DNA of 42,871 bases, from the NCBI RefSeq assembly GCF_008042075.1, contig NZ_RDBN01000053.1:1376604-1419474 (forward strand), read 5' to 3'. Positions 31,944 to 39,413 of the stretch are shown here, piece by piece. The notes under the pieces were generated by a model. It saw only the letters and a list, made by a program, of their open reading frames with translations, did not search any database and had not been told where the DNA came from. Every line of letters begins with the position of its first letter. The stretch's first letter is position 1. The position numbers and the translations under genes were made by a program. Source of the stretch: Streptomyces sp. UW30 (lineage in GTDB: Bacteria > Actinomycetota > Actinomycetes > Streptomycetales > Streptomycetaceae).

Positions 31944-32519
31944 CTACTTGAAGAAGGCGATGCCGTCGTCCGGCATGTCGTCCGGGAGGGCCTTGGCCCA
32001 GCGCTCGACGTCCTCCGGGGTGACGACCTTCTTCAGGTGGGCCGACATGTAGGGGCGCAGCTCGACCTCGGGGGTCTGCTTCTCGCCGACCCACATCAGG
32101 TCGCTCTTGACGTAGCCGTACAGCCGCTTGCCACCGGTGTAGGGGCCGGAGGCGGCCGTGCGGGCCACCGCGTCCGTGACCAGGTCGATCTGGGGCTTCT
32201 TCGCGGCCAGCTCGCCGTACCAGATCTCGACGACACCGTCGTCGCGGACCATCGTCACCTCGACCTTGCGGTCGGCGTCGATGCGCCAGAAGCCGTGCTC
32301 GGACTCCAGGGGACGGACCTTGTTCCCGTCGTTGTCCAGGACCCAGGTGTGGGACTGGTACTCCAGGAAGTCGCGGCCGTCGTGGGCGAAGGTGACCTCC
32401 TGCCCGAAGTTGCACTTCTCGGAACCGGGGAAGTCGTGCACGCCCGCGCCGGCCCAGTTGCCGAGCAGGAAGGCGAGCGGGAGGAGGTCCTTGTGGAGGT
32501 CGGACGGAATCTCGATCAT
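31944..32519 (-). CDS. nitrobindin-family heme protein (FABP-like, DUF1794)
   Basis: 191 residues. The family signature G-x-W-x-G-x-G is present in LAFLLGNWAGAGVHDFPG, and the late histidine in PYMSAHLKKV is placed like the heme ligand of nitrobindins. A ten-stranded barrel is expected. Mycobacterial and human members are heme proteins that isomerise peroxynitrite. Sits 16 nt upstream of nur on the same strand. Preceded 24 nt upstream by a 32-residue membrane peptide gene. Confidence 0.88.
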   Translation of the reverse strand: MIEIPSDLHKDLLPLAFLLGNWAGAGVHDFPGSEKCNFGQEVTFAHDGRDFLEYQSHTWVLDNDGNKVRPLESEHGFWRIDADRKVEVTMVRDDGVVEIWYGELAAKKPQIDLVTDAVARTAASGPYTGGKRLYGYVKSDLMWVGEKQTPEVELRPYMSAHLKKVVTPEDVERWAKALPDDMPDDGIAFFK

Positions 32520-32543
32520 GAGCGGCGTTTTCCTAGACGTGGG

Positions 32544-32642
32544 TCAGCGCTGGCCCTGGTACAGCTTCTTCACGGCCAGTCCGGCGAAGGCGAGGACGCC
32601 GACGCAGACCAGGGCCAGCAGGGCTTCGAAGAAGATCTCCAC
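32544..32642 (-). CDS. 32-residue single-span membrane peptide
   Basis: VEIFFEALLALVCVGVLAFA followed by GLAVKKLYQGQR: one transmembrane helix with a basic cytoplasmic end. The GTG at 32642 has GAGGAG 7 nt upstream, a good ribosome site, and it sits 24 nt before the nitrobindin gene as if in one operon. Too short for automatic annotation in many genomes. Function unknown. Confidence 0.65.
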   Translation of the reverse strand: MEIFFEALLALVCVGVLAFAGLAVKKLYQGQR

Positions 32643-32746
32643 GGGGTGCTCCTCGATTGAGCGGAGGTAGTGCGGTACGTAAAGGGCCGGGCCCCAGCTT
32701 ACGCGGCCGGGGTCCGGCCCTCCTTGCGAGGTACGCCCTCGCGGGG

Positions 32747-33463
32747 TCAGCCGAGCAGCTGGCTCTGCAACGTCACCGTCTGCTGGAACGGTACGGCCTT
32801 CGCGGTGCCCTTCCGTGACTGGACGACCACACCGAGGACGTCCCCGGCGGCCAGGTACGCCTGCCGGACCTGCTCGGCGCCGTACGGCTCGGACTCGGCG
32901 TAGGCGACGCGCGAGAACTTGCCGGGCCAGGGCACCTCCGCGAAGCCGTTGTCCAGGACCATGGCCTCGGTACCGCGCACCTTGTAGCCCGGACCGCTGT
33001 ACGGGGCGACCTTGCCGGTCAGATCGTCCACGACGGCCGCGGTGTCGAAGTGGAGCAGGTAGATACGGGTGTGGGTGCCGTCCTGCGTGGTCCAGCCGCG
33101 GGCGGCGACATGGCGCAGGCCGGCGTCCACGAGCTTCTGCCGGAGCTCGTCGCGCTCGTCCTTGTCGGAGTACTCCGCCAGGAAGTCCTTCGTGGCCAGC
33201 CAGCCGTCCGTGCCGCGCAGTGCCTTGTCGTCCACGGCTCCCTCGGGCGCGGGCAGCAGCAGCGCCCGCAGGTCGGCGTAGTGCGCCTCGGCCTTGTTCT
33301 CCGGCGCGTAGGGCTGCGGGCTGCCCGACGGCAGGGGCGGCTTGCTCAGCGTCGGGTACGTCCACCGCCCGTCCGACTCGGTCTTGAGCCCCGGCACATC
33401 GGTCCGCTCCATGCCGGCGATCCCGTACGCCGTGCCGGCCCCGACGACGGCGAAGACGGCCAC
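32747..33463 (-). pseudogene. membrane-anchored protein, 5' end lost
   Basis: The readable part starts in the middle of a hydrophobic segment (VAVFAVVGAGTAYGIAGMER) and continues for 238 residues of a likely extracytoplasmic domain (TDGWLATKDFLAEYSDKDER, THTRIYLLHFDTAAVVDDLT, LAAGDVLGVVVQSRKGTAKA). The normal N-terminus (cytoplasmic residues and first half of the anchor) is missing. Upstream DNA instead carries plus-strand coding debris and a transposase fragment, so the gene was probably cut by insertion-related rearrangement. GTG 33463 could still start translation but has no ribosome site. Family not recognised. Confidence 0.6.
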
Positions 33464-33478
33464 GGCAGCGGGCTCCAG

Positions 33479-33612
33479 CAGGATCTCGTCGAGGACATCT
33501 ACAGCGTGAGCCTCACGCTCACCCGGCTGGAGAACCGGACGGCAGTGCGGGACGCGTCGCGCTTCCAGACCGAGTTGCTGGGCACCCTGGACATCTTCCG
33601 CAAGGGTCCGAA
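33479..33612 (+). pseudogene. fragment of an unidentified gene at the insertion junction
   Basis: Plus-strand frame reading DLVEDIYSVSLTLTRLENRT, then AVRDASRFQTELLGTLDIFR. Third codon positions are nearly all G or C, as in real genes of this genome, whereas the minus-strand frame continuing from the truncated gene is not. There is no start codon, and the frame meets the transposase fragment out of register. I cannot name the family. Confidence 0.4.
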
Positions 33613-33852
33613 GGTCAAGGGTACCTCAACTGCGGGATGGTCGTGCCCCACCGCAAACGCCCCCACCGGCCCCTGCTGGCGGGCGAGGAGGACGACAACG
33701 CAGCCCACCGGAAGGTGCGTGCGCGGGTGGAGCATGTGATCGGCCGGATGAAGAACTACAAGATCCTCCGCGACTGCCGCCAACGAGGCGACGGCCTCCA
33801 CCACGCGGTCCAGGCCGTCGCCCACATGCACAACCTCGCCCTCGCATCATGA
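33613..33852 (+). pseudogene. IS5-family-type transposase, C-terminal fragment
   Basis: About 79 residues of a DDE_Tnp_4/IS5-like transposase: GYLNCGMVVPHRKR, RVEHVIGRMKNYKILRDCR and GDGLHHAVQAVAHMHNLALA. The catalytic Glu lies in the R-V-E-H motif; the N-terminal DNA-binding part and the two catalytic aspartates are absent. No terminal inverted repeats could be paired. An inactive remnant. The gap to 33911 holds nothing else recognisable. Confidence 0.85.
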
Positions 33853-33910
33853 CCAGACAACCCCGCTCACCCGCTCTGGCCTGCCCGAACACAGCCTTGT
33901 GCAACACGCT

Positions 33911-34174
33911 TTACGGGTGGGGGCGCTTCTTGCCGTCCAGCTCGTCCCACCACTCGTCGGACTTCGGGTCGCCGGAGGGGTCGTCCCACCAGCGGTCCTC
34001 CGGCCCCCGCCGGTTCGCGACCATCGCGGCGAGCGGCGGGATGACCATGGCGACCACGCACATGGCGACGGCCGCCGGAATCGACCAGAGGCGCACGACG
34101 CCCCAGGCCAGGACGAAGAGCGTGATGCACGTCCCCATCATGGCGAAGTAGAGGTGACGTCGCCGTGCGTACAT
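33911..34174 (-). CDS. DUF3099 family membrane protein
   Basis: 87 residues. MYARRRHLYFAMMGTCITLF begins the first of two membrane helices; the second is SIPAAVAMCVVAMVIPPLAA. The tail is charged and Trp-rich (RWWDDPSGDPKSDEWWDELD), facing the cytoplasm by the positive-inside rule. Matches actinobacterial DUF3099, function unknown. ATG 34174 follows TACCCT (34181-34186) by 6 nt: leaderless. The insertion debris ends only about 58 nt from its stop codon, so its own terminator may have been lost. Confidence 0.82.
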   Translation of the reverse strand: MYARRRHLYFAMMGTCITLFVLAWGVVRLWSIPAAVAMCVVAMVIPPLAAMVANRRGPEDRWWDDPSGDPKSDEWWDELDGKKRPHP

Positions 34175-34211
34175 ATGTCCAGGGTAGGTCCGGTTGCCGC
34201 CCGCGCATGCC

Positions 34212-34256
34212 GAAGGGCCGCACCCCAGGCGTCCAACCCGTGGGATACGGCCCTTC
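34212..34256 (-). terminator. terminator of the sulfurtransferase-DUF1416 operon
   Basis: GAAGGGCCG (34212-34220) pairs with CGGCCCTTC (34248-34256), and an inner CCCA/TGGG stem shortens the loop. It is 16 nt past the DUF1416 stop on the minus strand and upstream of the DUF3099 promoter. Confidence 0.75.
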
Positions 34257-34271
34257 AGGAACCGAGTCGCG

Positions 34272-34559
34272 TCAGACCGCGATCGCGACCTCCGCCAGGC
34301 CACCGTGCTGCGCGACGACCGTACGGTCGGCCGTGGCGCCGGGGACCAGGGCGCGGACGGTCCAGGTGCCCTCAGCCGCGTAGAAACGGAACTGGCCCGT
34401 GGCGGAGGTGGGGACCTCCGCGGTGAACTCGCCGGTCGAGTCCAGCAGTCGGACGTAGCCGACGACGGGCTCGCCGTCCTTGGTCACCTGACCCTGGATG
34501 GTGGTCTCACCGGGCTTGATCGTCGAGGCGTCGGGGCCGCCGGCCTTCGCTCCACACAT
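34272..34559 (-). CDS. DUF1416 family protein
   Basis: 95 residues: MCGAKAGGPDASTIKPGETT at the start, then a beta-sandwich-like sequence (IQGQVTKDGEPVVGYVRLLD, TGQFRFYAAEGTWTVRALVP). DUF1416 is nearly always encoded next to thiosulfate sulfurtransferase in actinomycetes; the conserved Cys2 after the initiator Met suggests a sulfur-carrier or partner role, which is inference. It lies 62 nt downstream of the rhodanese gene on the same strand, before a shared terminator. AGAAAGA upstream is a fair ribosome site. Confidence 0.85.
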   Translation of the reverse strand: MCGAKAGGPDASTIKPGETTIQGQVTKDGEPVVGYVRLLDSTGEFTAEVPTSATGQFRFYAAEGTWTVRALVPGATADRTVVAQHGGLAEVAIAV

Positions 34560-34621
34560 GTCTTTCTCCAGATTGGGGTCTGACCGGAAGGAAGGCCGGT
34601 CGGGTTTGCTTGCTGGGTCGG

Positions 34622-35461
34622 TTACTTGTTGGCGCCGAGCTCGATCGGAACGCCGACGAGGGAGCCGTACTCGGTCCAGGAGCCGTCGTAGTTCTTGACG
34701 TTCTCCACGCCGAGCAGCTCGTGCAGCACGAACCAGGTCAGCGCGGAGCGCTCACCGATGCGGCAGTAGGCGATGGTGTCCTTCGCCAGGTCCACCTGCT
34801 CGTCGGCGTAGAGCTCCTTGAGCTCGTCGTCCGACTTGAAGGTGCCGTCGTCGTTGGCGTTCTTGGACCACGGGATGTTGCGGGCGGACGGGACGTGGCC
34901 CGGACGCTGCGACTGCTCCTGCGGCAGGTGGGCCGGCGCGAGCAGCTTGCCGGAGAACTCGTCGGGCGAACGGACGTCGACCAGGTTCTGCGAACCGATG
35001 GCCGCCACGACGTCGTCGCGGAAGGCGCGGATGGCGGTGTTCTGCGGCTTGGCCTTGTAGACGGTCTCGGCGCGCTCCGGGACCTCCTCGACCAGCTCGC
35101 GGGCGTCCAGCTCCCACTTCTTGCGGCCGCCGTCGAGGAGCTTGACGTTGTCGTGGCCGTAGAGCTTGAAGTACCAGTAGGCGTAGGACGCGAACCAGTT
35201 GTTGTTGCCGCCGTAGAGGATCACCAGCGTGTCGTTGGCGATGCCCTTCGCCGACAGGAGCTTCTCGAAGCCCTCCTGGTCGATGAAGTCGCGGCGGACC
35301 GGGTCCTGCAGGTCCTTGGTCCAGTCGATGCGGATCGCGTTCTTGATGTGGTTCTTCTCGTAGGCGGACGTGTCTTCGTCCACCTCCACGATCGCGATAC
35401 CGGGGTTATCCAGGTTTTCCTGGACCCAGTCGGCGTCGACGAGGACGTCGCTGCGGCTCAT
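34622..35461 (-). CDS. thiosulfate sulfurtransferase (two-domain rhodanese)
   Basis: 279 residues, the usual length of tandem rhodaneses (called CysA or SseA in actinomycetes). The N-terminal inactive domain contains LVILYGGNNNWFASYAYWYF; the catalytic domain has NLVDVRSPDEFSGKLLAPAH and the active-site loop YCRIGERS, in which Cys accepts the sulfane sulfur. Transfers sulfur from thiosulfate to thiophilic acceptors. GGAGGAG lies 8 nt before the ATG. Expression is probably set by the Cys-codon leader peptide and hairpins upstream. Confidence 0.95.
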   Translation of the reverse strand: MSRSDVLVDADWVQENLDNPGIAIVEVDEDTSAYEKNHIKNAIRIDWTKDLQDPVRRDFIDQEGFEKLLSAKGIANDTLVILYGGNNNWFASYAYWYFKLYGHDNVKLLDGGRKKWELDARELVEEVPERAETVYKAKPQNTAIRAFRDDVVAAIGSQNLVDVRSPDEFSGKLLAPAHLPQEQSQRPGHVPSARNIPWSKNANDDGTFKSDDELKELYADEQVDLAKDTIAYCRIGERSALTWFVLHELLGVENVKNYDGSWTEYGSLVGVPIELGANK

Positions 35462-35545
35462 GCTCTTCTCTCCTCCGGGGCAGTTGCGGCGGGGCGTGCG
35501 AGTGCGAGAGGGGTGCGCGCGCTCGTGCCGAGACGGCGCACCTGT

Positions 35546-35589
35546 GCCCTGGTCAGGGCGCGGGGAAACGCGGAAGTCGGAGCTTCCGC
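35546..35589 (-). terminator. attenuator hairpins after the Cys leader peptide
   Basis: Reading on the minus strand, GCGGAAG-CTCCGA-CTTCCGC (35589-35570) directly follows the leader stop codon and runs into GTTTCCCC. A second stem, GCCCTG-AC-CAGGGC (35559-35546), comes next. The first could act as the terminator or as a competitor for it during leader translation. The remaining 80 nt before the rhodanese ATG show nothing clear. Confidence 0.55.
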
Positions 35590-35670
35590 TCAGAAGGGGC
35601 GACAGAGCATGGCGGCAACGCGGCAGAGGTCTACTGCCCGCCGCTTCGTGAGATCCGCCTGTCGCTTCAT
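35590..35670 (-). CDS. cysteine-codon leader peptide of the sulfurtransferase operon
   Basis: 26 residues: MKRQADLTKRRAVDLCRVAA followed by MLCRPF. The V-D-L-C-R-V-A-x-x-L-C-R pattern is that of the putative leader peptides found before actinobacterial sulfur-metabolism genes. Cys codons at 16 and 23 would make the ribosome sense Cys-tRNA supply. The ATG is exactly 7 nt after a good -10 box and has no Shine-Dalgarno, so the transcript starts at the leader codon. The rhodanese gene lies 128 nt downstream. Confidence 0.8.
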   Translation of the reverse strand: MKRQADLTKRRAVDLCRVAAMLCRPF

Positions 35671-35677
35671 GTGCTCG

Positions 35678-35707
35678 ATCGTAGGGACGGACAGGCGGGC
35701 GTGTCAC
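35678..35707 (-). promoter_or_regulatory. promoter of the sulfurtransferase leader transcript
   Basis: On the minus strand: GTGACA (35707-35702), 18-nt spacer, TACGAT (35683-35678), 7 nt, then the leader ATG. Five of six -35 bases fit TTGACA. This is the best vegetative-type promoter in the window. Confidence 0.75.
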
Positions 35708-35868
35708 CGGCGTGTCGCATCCTGAGACGCGATCGTCCGGAATATGGGATGGAGAGGTCCTCGGGACCGCCGCCGCACGGCTTCCGCCCGCATGCGCCGC
35801 CCGTCACATCTACGGTGCGGACGACGCCGTCTCGCCAGTTGGACGCGGCGCGCCCGCCGCTCGCCGTA

Positions 35869-36606
35869 CTACCCGGCGAGGCGGACGTTCGAACCCTGCA
35901 CCGTGATCTCGACGCCGCTCTGCGCCGCCTGGACCTTGTCGAGCCGGATGCCGCCGGGCAGGCCGTCGATCTTCTGCTCGAAGTCGGTGATGGCGCGGGC
36001 GCGGCTCTCGGCGATGTCGGCGCCGCCGAAGCTGGGCAGGGTGTCGGCCTTCACCCGGACGGTGGCGCCCTGGGCGGTGACCGAGCTGAGGACGTAGACC
36101 GGGTTGGGCAGCTTGGTGCCGAGGACGGTGGCCTCGACGGCGACCTTGATCTTGCCGTTGCCACCGTCGGAGAGGCCGACCACGCTGGCGGTGACGCCCG
36201 GGGCGACCTGGGTGGGCTCGGACTTGGCCGTCTTCAGCAGCTCGGCGTAGGTGATGGACGCGGTGCCGGTGGCGGTGGCCGCGGTGGCGGAGCTGTAGTC
36301 GCCGGAGAACTCGACGCCCTTCATGTTCGCCGTGAGGTCGTCGATCCGGATCGTCTTGCCTTCGGTGCCGGCGGTGGCCTCGTAGTCCTTGATGCCGACC
36401 TCGACGTCGTCCAGCGAGCCGCTCGCGACCTGGGTGAGGAACGGGAACCCCTTGATGGACACGTCCGGGGCGGCATCGAGGTTCTCACTGGCCTGGAGCT
36501 TCCCGGCGGCCTCGTCCTCGGCGAACCCGACGGCGAGCCGGTCGGCCAGCACGAACAGGCCGCCCAGGATCACGACGACTATCAGCAGTATCCGCAGGGC
36601 GCGCAT
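35869..36606 (-). CDS. DUF2993 family exported protein
   Basis: 245 residues. An N-terminal hydrophobic helix (MRALRILLIVVVILGGLFVL) serves as a signal anchor. The rest is beta-rich, with the typical DUF2993 segments DVSIKGFPFLTQVASGSLDD and VEVGIKDYEA. The family resembles lipid-binding TULIP-like proteins of the cell envelope, but function is unproven. The start at 36606 has GGGGGAAC 11 nt upstream; an ATG ten codons earlier is the alternative. The gap after its stop holds the leader-peptide promoter on the same strand. Confidence 0.85.
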   Translation of the reverse strand: MRALRILLIVVVILGGLFVLADRLAVGFAEDEAAGKLQASENLDAAPDVSIKGFPFLTQVASGSLDDVEVGIKDYEATAGTEGKTIRIDDLTANMKGVEFSGDYSSATAATATGTASITYAELLKTAKSEPTQVAPGVTASVVGLSDGGNGKIKVAVEATVLGTKLPNPVYVLSSVTAQGATVRVKADTLPSFGGADIAESRARAITDFEQKIDGLPGGIRLDKVQAAQSGVEITVQGSNVRLAG

Positions 36607-36703
36607 GTTGTGGTGTTCCCCCACCTGAGCGGTCATGGACGACCGGGTGGCCGTCCAGCGCGAGGGTAACCCTGGGCCGGGGGTCGACCGGCGAATTGTC
36701 GAT

Positions 36704-36718
36704 CACCTGTGACAGGTG
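36704..36718. promoter_or_regulatory. CACCTG-TGA-CAGGTG palindrome
   Basis: Six-base perfect arms between the multi-pass membrane protein gene and the DUF2993 gene, both on the minus strand. Could be an operator for DUF2993 or part of a weak terminator; no U tract. Confidence 0.35.
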
Positions 36719-36765
36719 GGGGTCACGCTCGACGCCGGTCGGAGCCTTGTCGCCCGTCCGGGGCC

Positions 36766-38013
36766 TCAGGCCAACGCCCGCCCCAGTACATAGACCACCG
36801 GCGCCGCGGCGGCGAGCGGCAGCGCAACGCCCGCCGTGAAGTGAACGAACCGCGACGGATAGTCGTAGCCGGCCACCCGATGCCCGATCAGCGCGCACAC
36901 CGCCGCACCACCGCCCAGCAAGGCCCCACCGGACCCCACCCCGGTGATCGCACCGACCACAGCCCCGGAACCGAGCCCCGCAAGCAACGCCACGACCACG
37001 GAAGCCGCCGCGGGCAACGGCAGCGCACGGACCACGACCGCAACCCCGACCGCCACCGCCCCCACGGTCACCGCATCCGCCTCCGCCGCGAGATACCCCG
37101 ACGCGACGATGGCCAGCGCCGCCGAGGCCACCGTCGCCATCAGGCCGGACATCCGCTCGTCCGGATCGGCGTGCGAACGCAGCTGAAGAACCAGCGTCAG
37201 CAGCACCCACACACCCAGCGTGCCGAGAATCGCGGCCGGCGCACGGTCGGCGACGAGCAACGCCACGTCCGCCGTCAGCGCCCCCGCGAAGGCGAGCGCG
37301 ATGCCCTGCCGGGCAGGCCACATGCCGTTCAGCCGGAACCAGCCCGCGGCCGTCACCGCCTGAAGGGCGACCAGCGGTACGAGCAGTGCGTACGACCCGA
37401 CCGCCGCCGCCACCGAGAGCAGCAGCCCCAGCAGCGCCGTGAGCGCGGCCGGCTGCATCCCCGGCTCGATGATCGGGGAACGTCCCTCCAGCCGGGCCCG
37501 CTGGGCGTCGGTGACACGGGAGTTCCCGGCGACGGTGGCGGGACCGTAGCCGCGCCCGTCACCCTGCTCGGCGTCAGTGTCGGCCTGCGCCTGCGGTGCC
37601 TGCGGCTGCGCCTGCTGCTGAGGCTGGACGTGCGCGTGCCCCTGCGGCACACCGTCCCAGCCCCCCGCCTGATAGCCGGAGCCATGCGCGCCCCGGTACT
37701 CCCCGCCCTGGTACTCCGAGGCGCCCTGGTAGCCGACGTACGGCCCCGCCGCCCCGTCCTGCGGCGGCAGATAGGCCGCGTCCTGCGCCTGGGCCGACGC
37801 AGGCGGCGTCACCGGCTGCTGCACCTGGGTCTCCCAGGTCTGCCCCTGCCACTGCTGGGTGTACTGCTGGGCGGCGTGCGGATCGTCGTACGCCTGCTGC
37901 TGAGCGGGCCACCCCTGCGGCGCCTGCCGCTGGTACGGGTCGTAGCCCTCGTGCCCCTGCTGGGAGCCCTGGCCCTGATAAGGGGCCCCGCCCTCATACG
38001 GCTGGTTGGTCAT
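36766..38013 (-). CDS. Gln/Pro-rich multi-pass membrane protein
   Basis: 415 residues. Residues 1-170 are disordered and rich in Gln, Tyr, Gly and Pro (MTNQPYEGGAPYQGQGSQQG, QPQQQAQPQAPQAQAD). The rest holds about eight hydrophobic helices rich in Ala, Val and Leu (AALTALLGLLLSVAAAVGSY, AAASVVVALLAGLGSGAVVG). It resembles actinobacterial integral membrane proteins with no known role. AGGAGGG lies 5-6 nt before the ATG. One nucleotide separates it from the ThiS-like gene upstream, so they are co-translated. Confidence 0.8.
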   Translation of the reverse strand: MTNQPYEGGAPYQGQGSQQGHEGYDPYQRQAPQGWPAQQQAYDDPHAAQQYTQQWQGQTWETQVQQPVTPPASAQAQDAAYLPPQDGAAGPYVGYQGASEYQGGEYRGAHGSGYQAGGWDGVPQGHAHVQPQQQAQPQAPQAQADTDAEQGDGRGYGPATVAGNSRVTDAQRARLEGRSPIIEPGMQPAALTALLGLLLSVAAAVGSYALLVPLVALQAVTAAGWFRLNGMWPARQGIALAFAGALTADVALLVADRAPAAILGTLGVWVLLTLVLQLRSHADPDERMSGLMATVASAALAIVASGYLAAEADAVTVGAVAVGVAVVVRALPLPAAASVVVALLAGLGSGAVVGAITGVGSGGALLGGGAAVCALIGHRVAGYDYPSRFVHFTAGVALPLAAAAPVVYVLGRALA

Positions 38014-38014
38014 C

Positions 38015-38269
38015 TCACCCTCCTGCGAACGGCGGGAGCACCTCGACCGTGCCGCCGTCGGCCAGCCGTACCGTCTCATGTCCGCGGGTGCCCGCGGGGT
38101 CACCGTCGACGAGGAACGAGCATCGCTGCAGTACGCGCGTCAGTTCCCCGGGGTGTCGCGCACGCACCGCGTCCAGCGCGTCGGCGAGCGTGGCCGCGTC
38201 GTACGGCTCCTCGGCGACCCCGGCTGCGGCCTTCGCGGCGGCCCAGTAGCGCACCGTGACCTTTGCCAT
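38015..38269 (-). CDS. MoaD/ThiS-family ubiquitin-like sulfur carrier
   Basis: 84 residues starting MAKVTVRYWAAAKAAAGVAE and ending VEVLPPFAGG. The C-terminal Gly-Gly is the site adenylated and thiocarboxylated in MoaD and ThiS. Likely function: sulfur donor for molybdopterin or another cofactor; no partner enzyme is in the window. GAGGA lies 5 nt upstream of the ATG. First gene of a minus-strand pair with the membrane protein. Confidence 0.88.
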   Translation of the reverse strand: MAKVTVRYWAAAKAAAGVAEEPYDAATLADALDAVRARHPGELTRVLQRCSFLVDGDPAGTRGHETVRLADGGTVEVLPPFAGG

Positions 38270-38343
38270 CTGGTTCCTCAATCGATCGACGTGATCACCG
38301 CCGGGAAGCAAGAGGAAGCAAGGGGCGGTGAGCATCGACCAGG

Positions 38344-39231
38344 CTAGCCCGCCCGCGCGGCAGCCCAGTGACCGATCCGGGCCAGCAGTTCCTCGGCGGC
38401 CGCGTGCTCGGCGTGCCCCATGCCCGGCTCCAGCCAGAGTTCGCCGTGGTCACCGGCCGCCTGGGCCAGCATGCGGGGGTGATCGAGGGGGAAGTAGCCG
38501 TCCAGATCGCCGTGCACGATCAGCAACGGGGTCGGGGCGATGTGCGTGACCGCCTCGACCGGGGACATCGGCACCGGGTCCCAGCCCCGGTGATGGATCC
38601 GGGTACGGAACCCGTAGCGGCTGACCAGACGCCCCTCGGGCCGGGTCACCATCCAGTGCAGCCGGCGCATCCGGGGCGTGCCCCGGTAGTACCAGCGCGC
38701 CGGGGCGCTCACCGACACGACCGCGTCCGTACCCGCTCCGGTGCGCCCGGACGGCCCGACCTCCGCGCTGCCCACGCCCGTCTCGCCGTAGAGCGCCGCG
38801 TGCCGCAGCACCACGGAGCCGCCCATGGAGAAGCCGATGGTCGCCACGCGTGTGTGCCCGAGTTCGCGGGCCCAGCGCACCGCGGCGGCCAGGTCGAGCA
38901 CCTCGCGGTCCCCGACCGTCGATCGCCCGCCGGACGCCCCGTGGCCGCGGAAGGAGAAGGTGACGACGGCGGCGTGCCGGGTGAGTGCCTCCACCACCCG
39001 TCGCACATGCGGCCGGTCCACGTCGCCCGTGAAGCCGTGGGCGACGACGAACGCCAGGTCGCCGGAAGATGGACGTGAGGCGTCGTATACGACCGCACCC
39101 GGGTCGTATACGGAATCGATCGTCACTCCGTCGTCCGTGTACAGAAACGTCCGCAAAGGTGTACGTCTGGCCGTCTCAGAGTTCGGACGAACCGTCGATC
39201 GTGCCACATGATCTGCCGTGCCAGCGCCCAT
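38344..39231 (-). CDS. alpha/beta hydrolase
   Basis: 295 residues. LAFVVAHGFTGDVDRPHVRR begins the hydrolase core; nucleophile elbow IGFSMGGSVVLRHA; acid in LLIVHGDLDGYFPL; histidine in LEPGMGHAEHAAAEELL. The triad is complete. A cytoplasmic serine hydrolase (acylglycerol-lipase or dienelactone-hydrolase-like); substrate unknown. Divergent from glnR. The ATG at 39231 lacks a clear ribosome site. An insert-like basic segment (YYRGTPRMRRLHWMVTRPEG) may form the lid. Confidence 0.87.
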   Translation of the reverse strand: MGAGTADHVARSTVRPNSETARRTPLRTFLYTDDGVTIDSVYDPGAVVYDASRPSSGDLAFVVAHGFTGDVDRPHVRRVVEALTRHAAVVTFSFRGHGASGGRSTVGDREVLDLAAAVRWARELGHTRVATIGFSMGGSVVLRHAALYGETGVGSAEVGPSGRTGAGTDAVVSVSAPARWYYRGTPRMRRLHWMVTRPEGRLVSRYGFRTRIHHRGWDPVPMSPVEAVTHIAPTPLLIVHGDLDGYFPLDHPRMLAQAAGDHGELWLEPGMGHAEHAAAEELLARIGHWAAARAG

Positions 39232-39237
39232 GTCGGC

Positions 39238-39285
39238 TATTCTGCTGGACAGAGGACTCGGGCAGCGTAGCCCCCGGGTCCTTTT
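39238..39285 (+). terminator. terminator-like hairpin in the glnR upstream region
   Basis: GGACTCGGG (39254-39262) pairs with CCCGGGTCC (39273-39281), nine pairs with one G-U, followed by TTTTGTGC. It points toward glnR, but no plus-strand gene lies upstream, so it can only end a transcript starting just before it. TATTCT (39238-39243) is a fitting -10 box. Either a glnR leader attenuator or a very short RNA. The rest of the gap to 39413 shows GAAAC-N5-GTGAC at about 39318-39332, a poor match to a GlnR box. Confidence 0.5.
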
Positions 39286-39413
39286 GTGCTTTCGGAAGCG
39301 CTGTATACGAAGCGGGAAACTCCAGGTGACCGCGGATGTACGGGGCCCCCGGGATCGCAGAGCAGGTGACGCACCGCACACGTCCTCGCAGGGACCGAGG
39401 AGGAACCAGACGT

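Noticed and set aside
39318..39332. GlnR box upstream of glnR
   Set aside because: GAAAC and GTGAC half-sites occur, but with a 5-base spacer and without the flanking second pair.
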